Below the pieces are notes generated by a model, which saw only the letters and a program-made list of their open reading frames with translations, did no database searches and was not told where the DNA came from. From Methanococcoides vulcani (lineage in GTDB: Archaea; Halobacteriota; Methanosarcinia; Methanosarcinales; Methanosarcinaceae), in assembly GCF_900111645.1 (NCBI RefSeq), contig NZ_FOHQ01000004.1, forward strand, positions 62,001-126,000: a DNA stretch of 64,000 nt, read 5' to 3'. The number at the start of each line of letters is the position of its first letter. Within the stretch, counting starts at the first letter, position 1. Positions 43,804-54,115 of the stretch are shown here, piece after piece. The translations under genes and the position numbers were made by a program.

Positions 43804-44931
43804 TTATTTTTTAGTTTTACCCTTTCCTTTCTTCGGGAGCTTCTCAGGTGATGGACTGGTCATGGATATCTTGATGCCGAGAAGGGCGATCAGTATAGCG
43901 CCGACTACGGAATAAACAAAATACTGCAGGCTCAGTTCATTGCTTGTCGTATCGCCGGTAAAAGCGCTTACTGAGAGAATATAGGTGCTTGCACCCCAGA
44001 AAAGCAGACCAATTGCTATTATGAAAAGGGCTGGAGAAATCTCTTTTATTGTAAAACTTTCGCTGATCTTCTGGTCGACCATTTTCCCGATGTCTGCAAA
44101 AAGGATGGCTATAACGTACCACCAGATGGTGACATTAATGAAAACGGTAATGAGGGTAACTATTCCATAGTACCAGCTACCTCCTGTAATGTAGTACTGC
44201 CAGAGCGTCACAGCTCCTATCATAGTGGCGATCACTCCGAGGATAGCAGCTATTGTGTAAGTGACAAAGGTCATCTGGCCTTCGTAAAAGGAATCCTTCA
44301 TTTTCTCTCTCAAAAGAGCGAATGGCTGGTCGAGGTTAAATCCCCTGTAAAGCATGTACATGCCGATCGCAGCCGAAATGCCAATAATTGCACCTTCGGG
44401 GTATCTTGCCAGCAGAAAAATTGCATAGATAAGTGCTGCAAGTCCCAGCGGAACAAAGAAGGTCTGCGATATTTTCGGATCGTTCAGTGCATTTTTCAGG
44501 ATATAGTAAGTACTTTCGAGGTTTGCACTTTGCTTTACCACGATACGCTTGACCGAATCGATCTTGATACGGGATTGAACGATGGGGATGAGTGTTTCAT
44601 CCTCTGCTCCATCAGATATGAATATTGCATTTGTGATCTCATTCTCGCTCAGGAATGCATCCAGCTGGGCAGATATCTTCTGGTCTGATATAACGCCCAC
44701 ATTCTTGTCACCTGCAAATGTGATGATCTGGGCATCCAGTCCCTTTGCAAGCAGTTCATCAAGAACATTGACACCGCCAAATATCGTATTGCTGTCGGAA
44801 TCCTCCGGATCTGCAGTTGCAAGTTTCACTGCTGCATCGATGTTATCTTCACGTCCTATGAGTGGAGTGATAACATTTGCTTTTTCACCAAGATCATTGT
44901 CCCTGTCAATGCATATGACTAAAGTTTGCAT
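43804..44931 (-). CDS. DUF373 family membrane protein
   Basis: A 375-residue archaeal DUF373 protein. The first 150 residues are a soluble alpha/beta domain (TLVICIDRDNDLGEKANVIT and DGAEDETLIPIVQSRI, with acidic loops resembling nucleotide- or metal-binding sites). The rest is a membrane domain with about six helices (PLGLAALIYAIFLLARYP, IIGISAAIGMYMLY, IAAILGVIATMIGAVTLW) and a Lys-rich cytoplasmic tail. AGAGGTTTC precedes ATG. Function unknown. The mtnP gene follows 17 bp downstream and is probably in the same operon. Confidence 0.88.
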   Translation of the reverse strand: MQTLVICIDRDNDLGEKANVITPLIGREDNIDAAVKLATADPEDSDSNTIFGGVNVLDELLAKGLDAQIITFAGDKNVGVISDQKISAQLDAFLSENEITNAIFISDGAEDETLIPIVQSRIKIDSVKRIVVKQSANLESTYYILKNALNDPKISQTFFVPLGLAALIYAIFLLARYPEGAIIGISAAIGMYMLYRGFNLDQPFALLREKMKDSFYEGQMTFVTYTIAAILGVIATMIGAVTLWQYYITGGSWYYGIVTLITVFINVTIWWYVIAILFADIGKMVDQKISESFTIKEISPALFIIAIGLLFWGASTYILSVSAFTGDTTSNELSLQYFVYSVVGAILIALLGIKISMTSPSPEKLPKKGKGKTKK

Positions 44932-45047
44932 GAAACCTCTTTATGATGTAACTTTGTACGAATAACACTTCAATTCTGTCCATTGTGTTAAAATTCACTA
45001 CCTGACTTTAGAAGTATTACAATTAAAAGAATATAAAGGATGCTATC

Positions 45048-45254
45048 TCAGCCTTGATATATTGCATCTGATGTTGTATTATTATGCCTGATGATACACT
45101 TGATTATTTTTTCTGCTCTTGATTCAGGAAATAAACCTTGAGAATTCAAATAGTAACGTTCACCGGAATTATTAATTATGTCTGGATCAAGATCTTTAGC
45201 AGTTTGATCAGTTGCCTTGAAGGCAATAATAAGAATTGTTTGAACCAATTGCAT
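45048..45254 (-). CDS. Doubtful small ORF
   Basis: A 68-codon frame with an amphipathic C-terminal half (SRAEKIIKCIIRHNNTTSDA) but a weak translation start and no recognisable family. It lies alone between the DUF373 gene and the catalase region. It could be a small regulator or not a gene. Confidence 0.25.
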   Translation of the reverse strand: MQLVQTILIIAFKATDQTAKDLDPDIINNSGERYYLNSQGLFPESRAEKIIKCIIRHNNTTSDAIYQG

Positions 45255-45355
45255 AAGTCCTAAGCATACTCATAAGGAGGTCTGGGAATGAAATCTTCCT
45301 GCTATTCTCTTCAGTGTAGTGGCAATGGCAGTAGAAGTAATAGCAGCGGTAGTAG

Positions 45356-45414
45356 TAACCACCGTGAAACCAGAATTGATTGGAAATCAGGATATTTCAG
45401 TTTCACGGTGGTTA
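45356..45414. repeat. 15-bp perfect inverted repeat downstream of catalase
   Basis: taaccaccgtgaaac (45356-45370) and gtttcacggtggtta (45400-45414) pair perfectly with a 29-base loop. It lies 25 bp beyond the catalase stop on the minus strand, so it is well placed to form a 3' RNA hairpin for termination or stability. No T-tract follows. Confidence 0.55.
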
Positions 45415-45439
45415 TAAAACATTTCATCGTACTGCAGTT

Positions 45440-46978
45440 TTACTTTTCAGTCGCTTTTGCACGTTCCTCTTTGGTCATATCAGCAAGACGCTCTACTTCC
45501 TTTATATCAAGTCCCAGCCTCTCGGCCACCCGGCTTCCATAATCCGGGTCAGCCTTGAAGAACAGAGCTGTCTGCCTTAACTGGGTACGCTTTTGTGCAC
45601 CTGATAGATGTGATACAATATTGCCTACCAGATTCGCACGGGCCTGATCGTCCATAACGTTGCGATACAGGTTGCCTGCCTGTACAAAATAATCGTTGGG
45701 ATGGTTATAAGGCGTACGTGCTGCCGGGCCGGATACTTCAAATTCCGGCTCCAGAGCATCCGGATATGGCTCAGGTCCGCCAAAACTGTTGGGCCAGTAA
45801 TTGGGTCCGCTACCACCATTGGCATCAATGCGCATGAATCCGTCACGCTGATAATTAAGCTCAGGTGCGTTCTTTGGTCTGTTCACAGGGATCAGGTGGT
45901 AGTTAGGCCCAAGTCGGTGGATGTGAGTGTCGTGGTAGGAAAATACCCTTGCCTGCAGCATCTTGTCTGGCGAGATCGCGATTCCCGGCACCAGGTTACC
46001 GGGACTGAAGGCTGCCTGCTCCACCTCTGCAAAGTAATTGTCCGGGTTCCGGTTCAGCACCAGCTTTCCGATCTTGATTGTCGGGAAATCACCGTGTGGC
46101 CAGACTTTGGTTATGTCAAGGATATCAAACCGGTATTCTTTGGCCTGCTCCGGTGTCATGATCTGCATCTCAAGTGTCCAGGAAGGGTAGTCTCCCCTCT
46201 CGATAGCTTCATAGAGGTCCCTTGTAGCATGGTCCGGGTCGCTGCCGCTTAATTTATCCGCTTCCTCGCGGGTCAGGTTCTTTATCCCCTGGTCAGTCTT
46301 GAAATGGTACTGTACCCAGACGTAATCCCCATCTTCAATGTACCATTTGTATGTGTGGCTCGAGTAGCCGTTCATGTTGCGGTAAGTTGCAGGCGTACCC
46401 CTGTCCGAGAACAGGATCGTGACCTGATGGATAGATTCCGGAGTGAGGGAAAGGAAGTCCCAGAACATGTTCGGGTCCTTGCAGTTGGTAGCAGGATTCC
46501 TTTTCTGTGTGTGGATGAAATCAGGGAACTTCAAGGGGTCCCGAATGAAGAACACAGGGGTATTGTTACCTGCCAGATCGTAGTTTCCCTCTTCTGTGTA
46601 GAACTTAATAGCAAACCCGCGTGGATCGCGTGCTGCATCGGCAGAACCCTTCTCCCCACCCACTGTGGAAAAGCGGGCAAAGACCTCGGTACGCTTCCCG
46701 ATCTCTGAAAGGAATTTGGCTTTTGTGTAATTGGTAACGTCGGCGGTCACCTCGAAGTAACCTCCGGCACCTGCACCTTTTGCATGTACCACTCGCTCAG
46801 GTATGCGCTCACGGTCAAAATGTCCAAGTTTCTCCAGCAAATGCACATCCTGCACGAGAACAGGCCCACGCTCTCCGGCTGTTAAACTGTTCTGATCGTC
46901 CCCGACCGGGATCCCAAAGGCAGTAGTTAATACCTTTGGAGCTTTCTCATTTGTATCACTCAATCTTGTTTCCCCCAT
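45440..46978 (-). CDS. Heme catalase (monofunctional)
   Basis: A 512-residue small-subunit heme catalase that disproportionates hydrogen peroxide. The distal histidine lies in [20 protein letters not shown], the distal Asn region is [19 protein letters not shown], and the proximal heme Tyr is in [18 protein letters not shown]. The start [18 protein letters not shown] is typical. ATG 46978 is favoured; a TTG at 47008 is possible. The GC content is somewhat higher than that of its neighbours and catalases are scattered among methanogens, so acquisition from bacteria is plausible. It supports oxygen tolerance. Confidence 0.95.
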   Translation of the reverse strand: MGETRLSDTNEKAPKVLTTAFGIPVGDDQNSLTAGERGPVLVQDVHLLEKLGHFDRERIPERVVHAKGAGAGGYFEVTADVTNYTKAKFLSEIGKRTEVFARFSTVGGEKGSADAARDPRGFAIKFYTEEGNYDLAGNNTPVFFIRDPLKFPDFIHTQKRNPATNCKDPNMFWDFLSLTPESIHQVTILFSDRGTPATYRNMNGYSSHTYKWYIEDGDYVWVQYHFKTDQGIKNLTREEADKLSGSDPDHATRDLYEAIERGDYPSWTLEMQIMTPEQAKEYRFDILDITKVWPHGDFPTIKIGKLVLNRNPDNYFAEVEQAAFSPGNLVPGIAISPDKMLQARVFSYHDTHIHRLGPNYHLIPVNRPKNAPELNYQRDGFMRIDANGGSGPNYWPNSFGGPEPYPDALEPEFEVSGPAARTPYNHPNDYFVQAGNLYRNVMDDQARANLVGNIVSHLSGAQKRTQLRQTALFFKADPDYGSRVAERLGLDIKEVERLADMTKEERAKATEK

Positions 46979-47050
46979 TGTTGATCTAACTTCAATTGGT
47001 GTTCGCAAGAGAAGAATAAGGATCTCTCTTATGCTTCACCTTTCTTGAAA

Positions 47051-47126
47051 GAATAGTATAATATCGATCTCTCCCGCTGTCTCGAGGATACGGGGAGCGA
47101 ACTCATACCCACCGCTCATACTATTC
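47051..47126 (-). promoter_or_regulatory. Structured region upstream of catalase
   Basis: gaatagtat (47051-47059) and atactattc (47118-47126) are inverted, enclosing a second GC-rich pair (ctcccg at 47071 and cggggag at 47091). It lies 70-150 bp upstream of the catalase start, so it could be an operator or a folded leader for peroxide-responsive control. The role is inferred from position only. Confidence 0.4.
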
Positions 47127-47283
47127 AGTAATTATTTGTGTTCTAATTTCTAATGTTCAGACAGTTTGCCCCCAATTGTCTGATATAAAATTTATGTTTA
47201 CATATTATTTATCTATTCTGTAAGCAGGGGGTATATGGCAAAAAACGTAAGCAACAGTTAACAACTCTTTATAGGTTTCAATA

Positions 47284-47367
47284 GGTGGCGCATTGCTAGA
47301 GCAAAACCTGGCCACCCCCTCTGTTTATTACTTATAAAAAATGTATAGGTTTTGCTATAATGCCACC
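47284..47367. repeat. Imperfect long inverted repeat (MITE-like or terminator)
   Basis: ggtggcgcattgctagagcaaaacct (positions 47284-47309 in two adjoining pieces) is the imperfect inverse of aggttttgctataatgccacc at 47347-47367, ending in ggtggc/gccacc. The 84-bp unit with terminal inverted repeats lies between the catalase promoter and the mptE stop. Confidence 0.45.
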
Positions 47368-47392
47368 AAGGGTAAACACAAAAAAGAAAGTT

Positions 47393-48016
47393 TCAGAAAG
47401 CCCCTAAGAGCTTCTGTGCCCACTTGAGCTTCTTTTCCTTCATTGGTGTCACATTCTTATCATAGAAATCAAAACCCACAAGGGTTATGCTTTCAGCATT
47501 GAACTCGGAAGCAAGGAATACACATCTGTCTCCGTCCGTGAAACCACCGAAGTTATGAATGTTTGCAAAAGGTTCTGCCTGGGTGGTGCCGATGACGTTC
47601 TTGAATTGTGGAACGTATCTTAGCAGCTTTTCAGTATTGTCGCCATGTGCATGGACAACCATGATCGAACCTTGCTGATTTGCCTGTATCTCTTTTTCCA
47701 CATCACCATCAAGGTCTGTGACGATAACGTGTGGGACAATACCCTTATCGATAAGGTGTGCTGTGGCGCCATCGGCTGCTATGATCACGTAGTCGTCTAC
47801 GTTCACTTCCTTCAGGTCGACCAGAAGCTTTGGTGCATTGCCACATACCAGGACGTCCTTTCCGCTGATCAGTTCCTCAAGTGCGTCTGTATCAACAGTA
47901 CTCGGTCCAATTAAAAGATGGGAAAGGAGGGTGGCGGAATTCTCGTCATCCTCCCTGGAAAACCCGAAGTCCTCAAGGATCTTCTGGTAGACTGGCTCCC
48001 ACTTCTTAAAATCCAT
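47393..48016 (-). CDS. mptE: 6-hydroxymethyl-7,8-dihydropterin pyrophosphokinase MptE
   Basis: A 207-residue archaeal MptE (DUF115-type) enzyme. It activates 6-hydroxymethyl-dihydropterin with ATP during methanopterin (C1-carrier) synthesis. Recognisable blocks are DVLVCGNAPKLLVDL, VIIAADGATAHLIDKGIVPH followed by VIVTDLDGD (metal-binding acidic residues), MVVHAHGDNTEKL and NFGGFTDGDRCVFLASEF. The second of two adjacent ATGs (48016) is better spaced from GAGGTGG. It follows ileS by 15 bp on the same strand, so it is probably read from the ileS promoter. Confidence 0.9.
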   Translation of the reverse strand: MDFKKWEPVYQKILEDFGFSREDDENSATLLSHLLIGPSTVDTDALEELISGKDVLVCGNAPKLLVDLKEVNVDDYVIIAADGATAHLIDKGIVPHVIVTDLDGDVEKEIQANQQGSIMVVHAHGDNTEKLLRYVPQFKNVIGTTQAEPFANIHNFGGFTDGDRCVFLASEFNAESITLVGFDFYDKNVTPMKEKKLKWAQKLLGAF

Positions 48017-48031
48017 CATTCCACCTCGTTC

Positions 48032-51000
48032 TCATTCTTCCTTTGAGATCGCGATGTGCATTGAAATGCCTTCGACATTCCAGTCCTTTGCAAGCTCACC
48101 GGTCGTATCGACATCTAAGCCGATCACAAGAACATTTGCACGAACTTCTTTTGCGATGTAGTTCTCAAAGTCAAGTACAAGGTCAAGGACCCCTTCATCG
48201 TCGATCTGGATGTGTGCCTTTATGCTGTCATCAACATCAAGGTCAAGCTCCTTGCGCATGTCCTGTATCCTGCGGATAACTTCCCTTGAGTATCCTTCGG
48301 ATTCGATCTCACGGGTAAGGTTTGCATCTACAAAGACAACTCCGCCTGCAAATTCAGCACTTGCTACAGCTTCCGGAAGTGTTTCGGAAAAGTTCACCAT
48401 CTTCTCTGTGATGGTGACATTTGTGCCATCTGCAAGGGGTATCTCCATTTCGCCGTCTGCAAGTCCCTTCTTTAGTTCCATAGCGTCCATTGAAGCGATA
48501 GCTGCATTCACCTTGCCGGCATCTCCCTTGAAGACAGGTCCGATAGCTCCGGGGTTTGGTGCAGCTTCAACTCCGAGTTCGTTCCAGCTTTCGCCTATCT
48601 CTATAAGCTCGATATACTTGGCGTTGGTCTGGTCCATAAGGACATAGCGAAGTTGTTCAACGGCTGCAACGGTGTTCTCATCGGTCGGGCTGACCACGAT
48701 GCGTGATACAGGCCATCTGAGCTTGCGTCCGACCTTCTGGCGTGCGTTCGAAGAAGATTCAACCATAGAGCGTACCGCTTTCATATGTGCTTCAAGGTCC
48801 GTATCCACAAGTGCCTCGTTGACAGTTGGCCAGTCGCAAAGATGGATGGTCGCAGGAGCATTCTCATCGACATTCCTGACAAGGTTCTGGTACATCTCTT
48901 CTGCAAGGTGTGGCATGAATGGTGCGATCACCTTTGCAGTTGTCACGAACACATCATAGAGCACCCTGTAAACTGCAAGTTTGTCTGGATCATTTGCTTC
49001 GGTCCATGTCCTTGGCCTGATAAGCTGGATATACCATCTTGAAAGGTCCTCAAGTACGAATTCATTAACAGCACGCATTGCCTTGTGCAGTAATCTCTCT
49101 TCCATTGCCTTGTTGACATCTGCAATGACGGACTGCATGCGTGAAAGTATCCACTTGTCCTCGCTTCTTAAATGTGCTTCAACGGATTCGTATGAAACTT
49201 CCTGTGGGTCGAACTTGTCAAGTGCCATGTATGGAAGTGGGAAACGATAGACATTCCACAGGATGTTGTTTGTCCTGTGTATTGTTGCGATCTCGTCCCA
49301 GTTGAACTTCAGGTCTTCCCATGGTGCGCTGGAGGCTAGTACGTATGCTCTTAGGGTGTCAGCACCGAACTTTTCGATGACCTCTGCTGGCTGCACAACA
49401 TTTCCAATGCTCTTTGACATCTTCTTTCCGCTGCCGTCAAGAGTGAAACCGTGCATGAGCACGTTCTTGTATGGTGCTTTTCCAAATGCTACCATGCTGG
49501 CGCCAAGTTGTGAATAGAACCATCCGCGAGTCTGATCGTGTCCCTCTGTGATAAAGTCAGCAGGCCACCACTCATCGAACTGTTCCTTTGTGTGCGGGAA
49601 CCTGAGTGTAGCCCAGGATGCCACTGCAGAGTCGAACCATACGTCGAAAACATCTTCCACACGTTCCATGGTGCCGCCGCAATCACAAGGCATAGTGATC
49701 TTGTCAACATACGGTCTGTGCAATTCAATATCTGCATCTGCACCGGAACGCTCCACAAGCTCTTCCCTTGTGCCGATCACATCGATCTTTGCACACTTTG
49801 AACATTTCCATACTGGAATTGGGATTCCCCAGTAACGCTGCCTGGAGATACACCAGTCACGTGCACCTTCGATCCAGTCCTTGAACCTTGCAGAACCTGC
49901 CCAGTCGGGTGTCCAGTTGACCTTCTTGATCTCCTCAAGCATAGCTTCTTTGAGCTCACCGATCTTCAGGAACCACTGTTCGGTTGCAAGGTAGATTATA
50001 GGTGTCTTGCATCTCCAGCAGTGACCGTATCTGTGGCTGATGGTCTTCTCGGAGATAAGCAGTCCCTTCTCGAGGAGGTCATCCATAACAACACGGTTTG
50101 CGTCACGGATGTTCATGCCGGTGTATTTTCCTGCTTCATCTGTGTAGCTACCATTGGAACCCACAGGGCAGAAGATGGGCAGCCCGTTCTTGACACCGAC
50201 CTCGAAATCGTCAATACCATGTCCGGGAGCAATGTGGACACAACCGGTGTTCTCTGCTGTAACATAATCTGCATTGTAGACCTTGTGTTCTATCTCAGCT
50301 TGGAGAGGCACGAGGTCTGCAAGAGGATGCTCATAGGCCAGACCAGCAATGTCTTCTCCGCTCATGGTCTCAATGATCTCGTAGTCTGCATATCTTCCTA
50401 TCCGAAGTACGTTTTCTACAAGTTCAGTAGCCATTATCAGTGTTTCACTGTCACCTTCGGTGTTGAATGCCTTCACTCTGGCATACTCGAACTCAGGGTG
50501 TACTGCCACAGCGATGTTGGATGGGATGGTCCACGGTGTGGTAGTCCATATAACGATGAATGCATTCTCTTCATCCTTTAACTTGAACTTGATGTAAATT
50601 GAAGGATCGTCGCGGTCCTCATATTCGACTTCAGCATCAGCGATAGCTGTTTCGCATCTGGGGCACCAGTTGACAACTCTCTTTCCGGTATCAAGCAGGT
50701 CTTTTTCATGTGCCTGCTTCAATGTCCACCATGCAGCTTCTATGTACTCATCCTTGAGTGTCATGTATGGATCTTCCCAGTCAAGCCATGCACCCAGTGT
50801 ACGGAACTGACCGGTCATGTCATCCTTCTGGCGAAGTGCGAACTCCTTGCATTTCTCAATGAAATTACCGACACCATAGGCCTCGATGTCTTTCTTTGAC
50901 TCAAAACCAAGCGCACCCTCGACCTTTACTTCGATAGGGAGTCCATGCATATCCCATCCTGCCCTGTCAAGGATGTCATGGTCGTTCATGGACATGTATC

Positions 51001-51208
51001 GCAGGATGGAGTCCTTTATTATCTTGTTCCAGGCAGTACCGAGGTGGATGTGACCTGTTGTGTATGGTGGTCCGTCCACAAAAAAGAACTTCTTGGCGCC
51101 TTTTCTGTGTTCACGTACTGCTCTGTATGCATTATTTGCTTCCCAGAACTCGTGAACCTTCATTTCGATCTCATTAGCATTGTACTGATCAGTAACTTCT
51201 TTTATCAT
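48032..51208 (-). CDS. ileS: Isoleucyl-tRNA synthetase
   Basis: A 1058-residue class I synthetase charging tRNA-Ile. The HIGH motif appears in [17 protein letters not shown], the editing domain around residues 190-390 has [20 protein letters not shown], and the KMSKS loop is [14 protein letters not shown]. Zinc-binding CxxC pairs ([10 protein letters not shown] and [10 protein letters not shown]) and a long archaeal/eukaryotic-type C-terminal region complete it. Length is normal for archaeal IleS. It is the first gene of an operon with mptE and lies divergent to nothing closer than KamA's 3' end. Confidence 0.97.
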   Translation of the reverse strand: MIKEVTDQYNANEIEMKVHEFWEANNAYRAVREHRKGAKKFFFVDGPPYTTGHIHLGTAWNKIIKDSILRYMSMNDHDILDRAGWDMHGLPIEVKVEGALGFESKKDIEAYGVGNFIEKCKEFALRQKDDMTGQFRTLGAWLDWEDPYMTLKDEYIEAAWWTLKQAHEKDLLDTGKRVVNWCPRCETAIADAEVEYEDRDDPSIYIKFKLKDEENAFIVIWTTTPWTIPSNIAVAVHPEFEYARVKAFNTEGDSETLIMATELVENVLRIGRYADYEIIETMSGEDIAGLAYEHPLADLVPLQAEIEHKVYNADYVTAENTGCVHIAPGHGIDDFEVGVKNGLPIFCPVGSNGSYTDEAGKYTGMNIRDANRVVMDDLLEKGLLISEKTISHRYGHCWRCKTPIIYLATEQWFLKIGELKEAMLEEIKKVNWTPDWAGSARFKDWIEGARDWCISRQRYWGIPIPVWKCSKCAKIDVIGTREELVERSGADADIELHRPYVDKITMPCDCGGTMERVEDVFDVWFDSAVASWATLRFPHTKEQFDEWWPADFITEGHDQTRGWFYSQLGASMVAFGKAPYKNVLMHGFTLDGSGKKMSKSIGNVVQPAEVIEKFGADTLRAYVLASSAPWEDLKFNWDEIATIHRTNNILWNVYRFPLPYMALDKFDPQEVSYESVEAHLRSEDKWILSRMQSVIADVNKAMEERLLHKAMRAVNEFVLEDLSRWYIQLIRPRTWTEANDPDKLAVYRVLYDVFVTTAKVIAPFMPHLAEEMYQNLVRNVDENAPATIHLCDWPTVNEALVDTDLEAHMKAVRSMVESSSNARQKVGRKLRWPVSRIVVSPTDENTVAAVEQLRYVLMDQTNAKYIELIEIGESWNELGVEAAPNPGAIGPVFKGDAGKVNAAIASMDAMELKKGLADGEMEIPLADGTNVTITEKMVNFSETLPEAVASAEFAGGVVFVDANLTREIESEGYSREVIRRIQDMRKELDLDVDDSIKAHIQIDDEGVLDLVLDFENYIAKEVRANVLVIGLDVDTTGELAKDWNVEGISMHIAISKEE

Positions 51209-51384
51209 GCTGGTGGCCTCCCGGATAGGTCCAGTTTCTTGGCTACGTTATAGATACCATCCTAATGCAGTAACCAATTTAAATATTATTGTATGATACT
51301 GCCACAATAGAAATTAAAATAAAATGTATATGTGCACAGTTCGTGCACCTTTAAACATCGACCAATACAGGTAACAAGTTCTTC

Positions 51385-52701
51385 TTATTCAAAGAAGAAC
51401 TTCTCTTTCCCAAAAGCAGGTTCAAGATCATTAAGCCATGAAGCCGTTGGGGAATATTTCGCAAAGAACGGCTTGCGCACCCACTTGCTTTCACGTCCCT
51501 GCAGGAACTCAAGAAGGAATACTTTTTCATCGTTTATCTCCTGTACTCCGAGAATATTGATCTTTCCGGGATCGGTGGACATGCTTGGTCCGCGAACCGT
51601 TCTTGCAAGACCGCTGACGTTCTGGTATGCCTTCTGGAAGATCTCCCATGCCCTTGCCATAGGTACGTCAAAATAGTGCTTTGCACCTGTGTTCCTTACC
51701 ATGAACATATAGTAGGGTACACAACCCAGGCGAACCTGTTCGCTCCACATCTCTTCCCAGAGTGCAGGTTCATCATTTATGTGTGCTATCAGGGGTGACT
51801 GGGTTCGTATCTGTGTACCTGTCGCACGGATGTTCTGTATTGCTTTCTTCACAATATCAGTGGAAAGTTCCCTAGGATGGTTGAAGTGTGCCATGAGTGC
51901 CATGTGCTTTTTGTGTTCTGTAACATTGCTGAATAGAGAAAGTATATCTTCGCTATCCTTATCAGAAACAAAACGCTGAGGCCAGTAGCTTAATGATTTG
52001 GTACCTATCCTTATGTTCTCAAGGCTGCGAATGTCCGCTTCAAGGACAGGTTCGATATATTTTTTGAGAAGGCCTGCACTCATGGTCATGGGATCCCCGC
52101 CTGTGAAAAGCACATCCTTGATCTCCGGATGTTCCTGCAGATATGATATTAGAAGTTCGATCTCTCTACTGGCAAATTTCAGGTCATCCATGCCTATGAA
52201 CTGTGCCCACCTGAAACAGAAAGTACAGTATGCATGGCAGGTCTGGCCCTGTGCAGGGAAGAAAAGGATCGTTTCATCGTATTTGTGCTGCATTCCATGG
52301 ATGATCTTTCCATCATGTTCCGGAACGTTCTTCTCCAGTTGCCCTGCAGGATGTGGATTAAGGCTCAGGCGTATCTTCTGGATCTCATTTTGTATGTCTT
52401 CTTCCGTGGCATCATTTCGTAAAAGATCCGCCATTTTTTCATAATGCTGGGGAAGCAGCATGTCCCTGTTAGGGAATGTCAATGTAAATATCGGGTCATT
52501 TGGAACATCATTCCAGTTGATGAGTTCCTCGATCACATAATTGTTGACACGGAAAGGTAGTATGCGTGCAGCAATTTCTATCTCTTCCAGATGTTGCTGG
52601 CTTAGATCCTCTATCTGGGGAATGTCTTTGTAATTCGAAAGAGTGTATGCAGAATACTTCTTTCTCTCAGCATCACTTATGCTAGGACCTCCATAAATCA
52701 T
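51385..52701 (-). CDS. KamA-family radical SAM aminomutase-like protein
   Basis: A 438-residue relative of lysine 2,3-aminomutase. The radical SAM cluster motif is QTCHAYCTFCFRWAQFIGM (C-x3-C-x2-C), followed by VLFTGGDPMTMSAGLL and IRIGTKSLSYWPQRF, as in KamA proteins. A lysine in the C-terminal TDPGKINILG could hold PLP. It differs from the canonical lysine mutase AblA and no AblB acetyltransferase gene is beside it, so production of the osmolyte acetyl-beta-lysine by this gene is uncertain. Monocistronic. Confidence 0.82.
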   Translation of the reverse strand: MIYGGPSISDAERKKYSAYTLSNYKDIPQIEDLSQQHLEEIEIAARILPFRVNNYVIEELINWNDVPNDPIFTLTFPNRDMLLPQHYEKMADLLRNDATEEDIQNEIQKIRLSLNPHPAGQLEKNVPEHDGKIIHGMQHKYDETILFFPAQGQTCHAYCTFCFRWAQFIGMDDLKFASREIELLISYLQEHPEIKDVLFTGGDPMTMSAGLLKKYIEPVLEADIRSLENIRIGTKSLSYWPQRFVSDKDSEDILSLFSNVTEHKKHMALMAHFNHPRELSTDIVKKAIQNIRATGTQIRTQSPLIAHINDEPALWEEMWSEQVRLGCVPYYMFMVRNTGAKHYFDVPMARAWEIFQKAYQNVSGLARTVRGPSMSTDPGKINILGVQEINDEKVFLLEFLQGRESKWVRKPFFAKYSPTASWLNDLEPAFGKEKFFFE

Positions 52702-53065
52702 TTTTTAGAAAACCGATCAAGTTGAACGGTTATGGTGTACTTACTATGATATGTCTATCTTGAGTTTCTCAGTTTATGCTAATTGCAGTGGGTTAGTTGC
52801 AATGTACTATATGTATCATTCGGCCACTCATGCTAAACATTCACGATGTCTGTAGTTTCTTGTTGATCGTGACAGTTCCGGTATTTCTATCATATGATAT
52901 AAGCCATGGTTCTTTTTGTTCATGCTCGAAAGGAATTGGAATGCTTCCTTAAATTGTGTGTTCAGTTCATTCTTTGCTCCTTTCGACATCGCCTGCGCGA
53001 AACGTTTAAGGATAAATGATGCTTAATGTGGTGCAAGCTAATATTTTCTTATCAAAGGTGGTAAG
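52702..53065. other. Intergenic region, 0.36 kb
   Basis: Between kamA (minus) and the PUA gene (plus). Apart from the 53-codon minus-strand frame listed separately, I see only AT-rich promoter-like sequence such as gtttaaggataaat near 53006. Confidence 0.4.
52828..52989 (-). CDS. Possible small protein (53 aa)
   Basis: A short frame from ATG 52989 to TGA 52828 encodes MSKGAKNELNTQFKEAFQFL, then SSMNKKNHGLYHMIEIPELS and a basic end. Composition is coding-like, but the ribosome-binding site is poor and no family is recognised. It may also be the tail of a lost gene. Confidence 0.3.
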   Translation of the reverse strand: MSKGAKNELNTQFKEAFQFLSSMNKKNHGLYHMIEIPELSRSTRNYRHRECLA

Positions 53066-53551
53066 TTGAAAATAAAGTCCAGAGTTCAACTACGAAAATC
53101 TGCAAAGAACAAATTGTTGACTTCCCTTAGGTCCTCCTTTGGCGATGTCATTGACAAGATCGAAGAGCGAAAGTTAGAAAGTGCTACAGCAGACTGGTTT
53201 AATATCATAATAGTGGATGGTGATATCCTGTTCTTCCAGGAAAAGGATGATCGTCCTTTCCCAACTGTCAGAGGTGTACTGGAGCTTGAGCTTGACTGTT
53301 GTAAAGTGACAGTGGATGCCGGAGCAGTGAAGTTCGTTGTCAACGGTGCAGATATCATGTGTCCGGGTATCGTAAGTGCTGATCCTGAAATTGCGGCGAA
53401 CGATTTTGTTATCATCGCAGAAGAGACTCACGGCAAACCGCTTGCTATTGGTCGTGCACTGATACCTGCGAGCGAGATGGTCGGGAAGTCCGGAAAAGCG
53501 GTAAAATCCATTCATTATGTCGGGGATGATCTGTGGAATCTTGAAGCATAA
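53066..53551 (+). CDS. PUA-domain RNA-binding protein (archaeal MCT-1-like)
   Basis: A 161-residue protein. An N-terminal domain of about 75 residues (MKIKSRVQLRKSAKNKLLTS) is followed by a PUA domain: TVDAGAVKFVVNGADIMCPG, then IVSADPEIAANDFVIIAEET and HGKPLAIGRALI, with the conserved G-A-x-K/F-V-x-x-G-A-x-x-x-x-P-G-I pattern. The architecture matches MCT-1/Tma20-type ribosome-associated proteins. The start is TTG 53066, five bases after AAGGTGG. It heads a plus-strand run before sepF. Confidence 0.85.
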   Translation: MKIKSRVQLRKSAKNKLLTSLRSSFGDVIDKIEERKLESATADWFNIIIVDGDILFFQEKDDRPFPTVRGVLELELDCCKVTVDAGAVKFVVNGADIMCPGIVSADPEIAANDFVIIAEETHGKPLAIGRALIPASEMVGKSGKAVKSIHYVGDDLWNLEA

Positions 53552-53734
53552 GATGTCGGTGATATTTATGGATGCAAAGCCACCATTAAAATATGATGAC
53601 CATACATAATAAACCCGTTAACATTGCTGCAAAGCTAAAAGTTCCTAAAATGGCTAATGGCTTAAATATTAAAAGACTTAATAGAGATATATTCTATATC
53701 CATTCAATAAAATTTTAACACAAAGGTGCGGACT

Positions 53735-54115
53735 ATGGCAAATTTCATGGACAAATTATTTGGAAGCGGATCAAAGGGTGCAACAGATGCTGACGAATAT
53801 ACCGAGCTTGATCTCGGCAAGTTTGAGCAGGAACTGGCAGATGAACCTGCAGAGACCTATGTCAGAGTGGCAGAACTTACGAACCTGAACGAGCTTCCTG
53901 GTCTGAAGAAAGAGGTCTATGATGGCAATATCCTCATGATCGACATCTCCAACATCAAAGCTGACAAACTTATGCTTGACAGGGCACTCAAGGACCTGAA
54001 GGATGTAGTCATCGATGTGCATGGTGATATTGCAGGTATCAAGGATGATCAGGTGCTTGTCACACCAACAGGCGTCAAGATAGACAGGTCTAAGATAGTT
54101 GGTGGAAGGTATTGA
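53735..54115 (+). CDS. sepF: Cell division protein SepF
   Basis: A 126-residue archaeal SepF, the membrane anchor for FtsZ during division. The N-terminal MANFMDKLFGSGSKG is the short amphipathic membrane-binding helix, and the C-terminal SepF core is YVRVAELTNLNELPGLKKEV, then YDGNILMIDISNIKADK and a beta-rich end DQVLVTPTGVKID. ATG 53735 has AAGGTG at good distance; an upstream GTG at 53726 would overlap that site. The AT-rich promoter region (53640-53700) precedes it and the ZPR1 gene overlaps its stop. Confidence 0.9.
   Translation: MANFMDKLFGSGSKGATDADEYTELDLGKFEQELADEPAETYVRVAELTNLNELPGLKKEVYDGNILMIDISNIKADKLMLDRALKDLKDVVIDVHGDIAGIKDDQVLVTPTGVKIDRSKIVGGRY

Noticed and set aside
45701-46252. 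Plus-strand ORFs across the catalase gene
   Set aside because: Antisense shadows of the catalase coding sequence.
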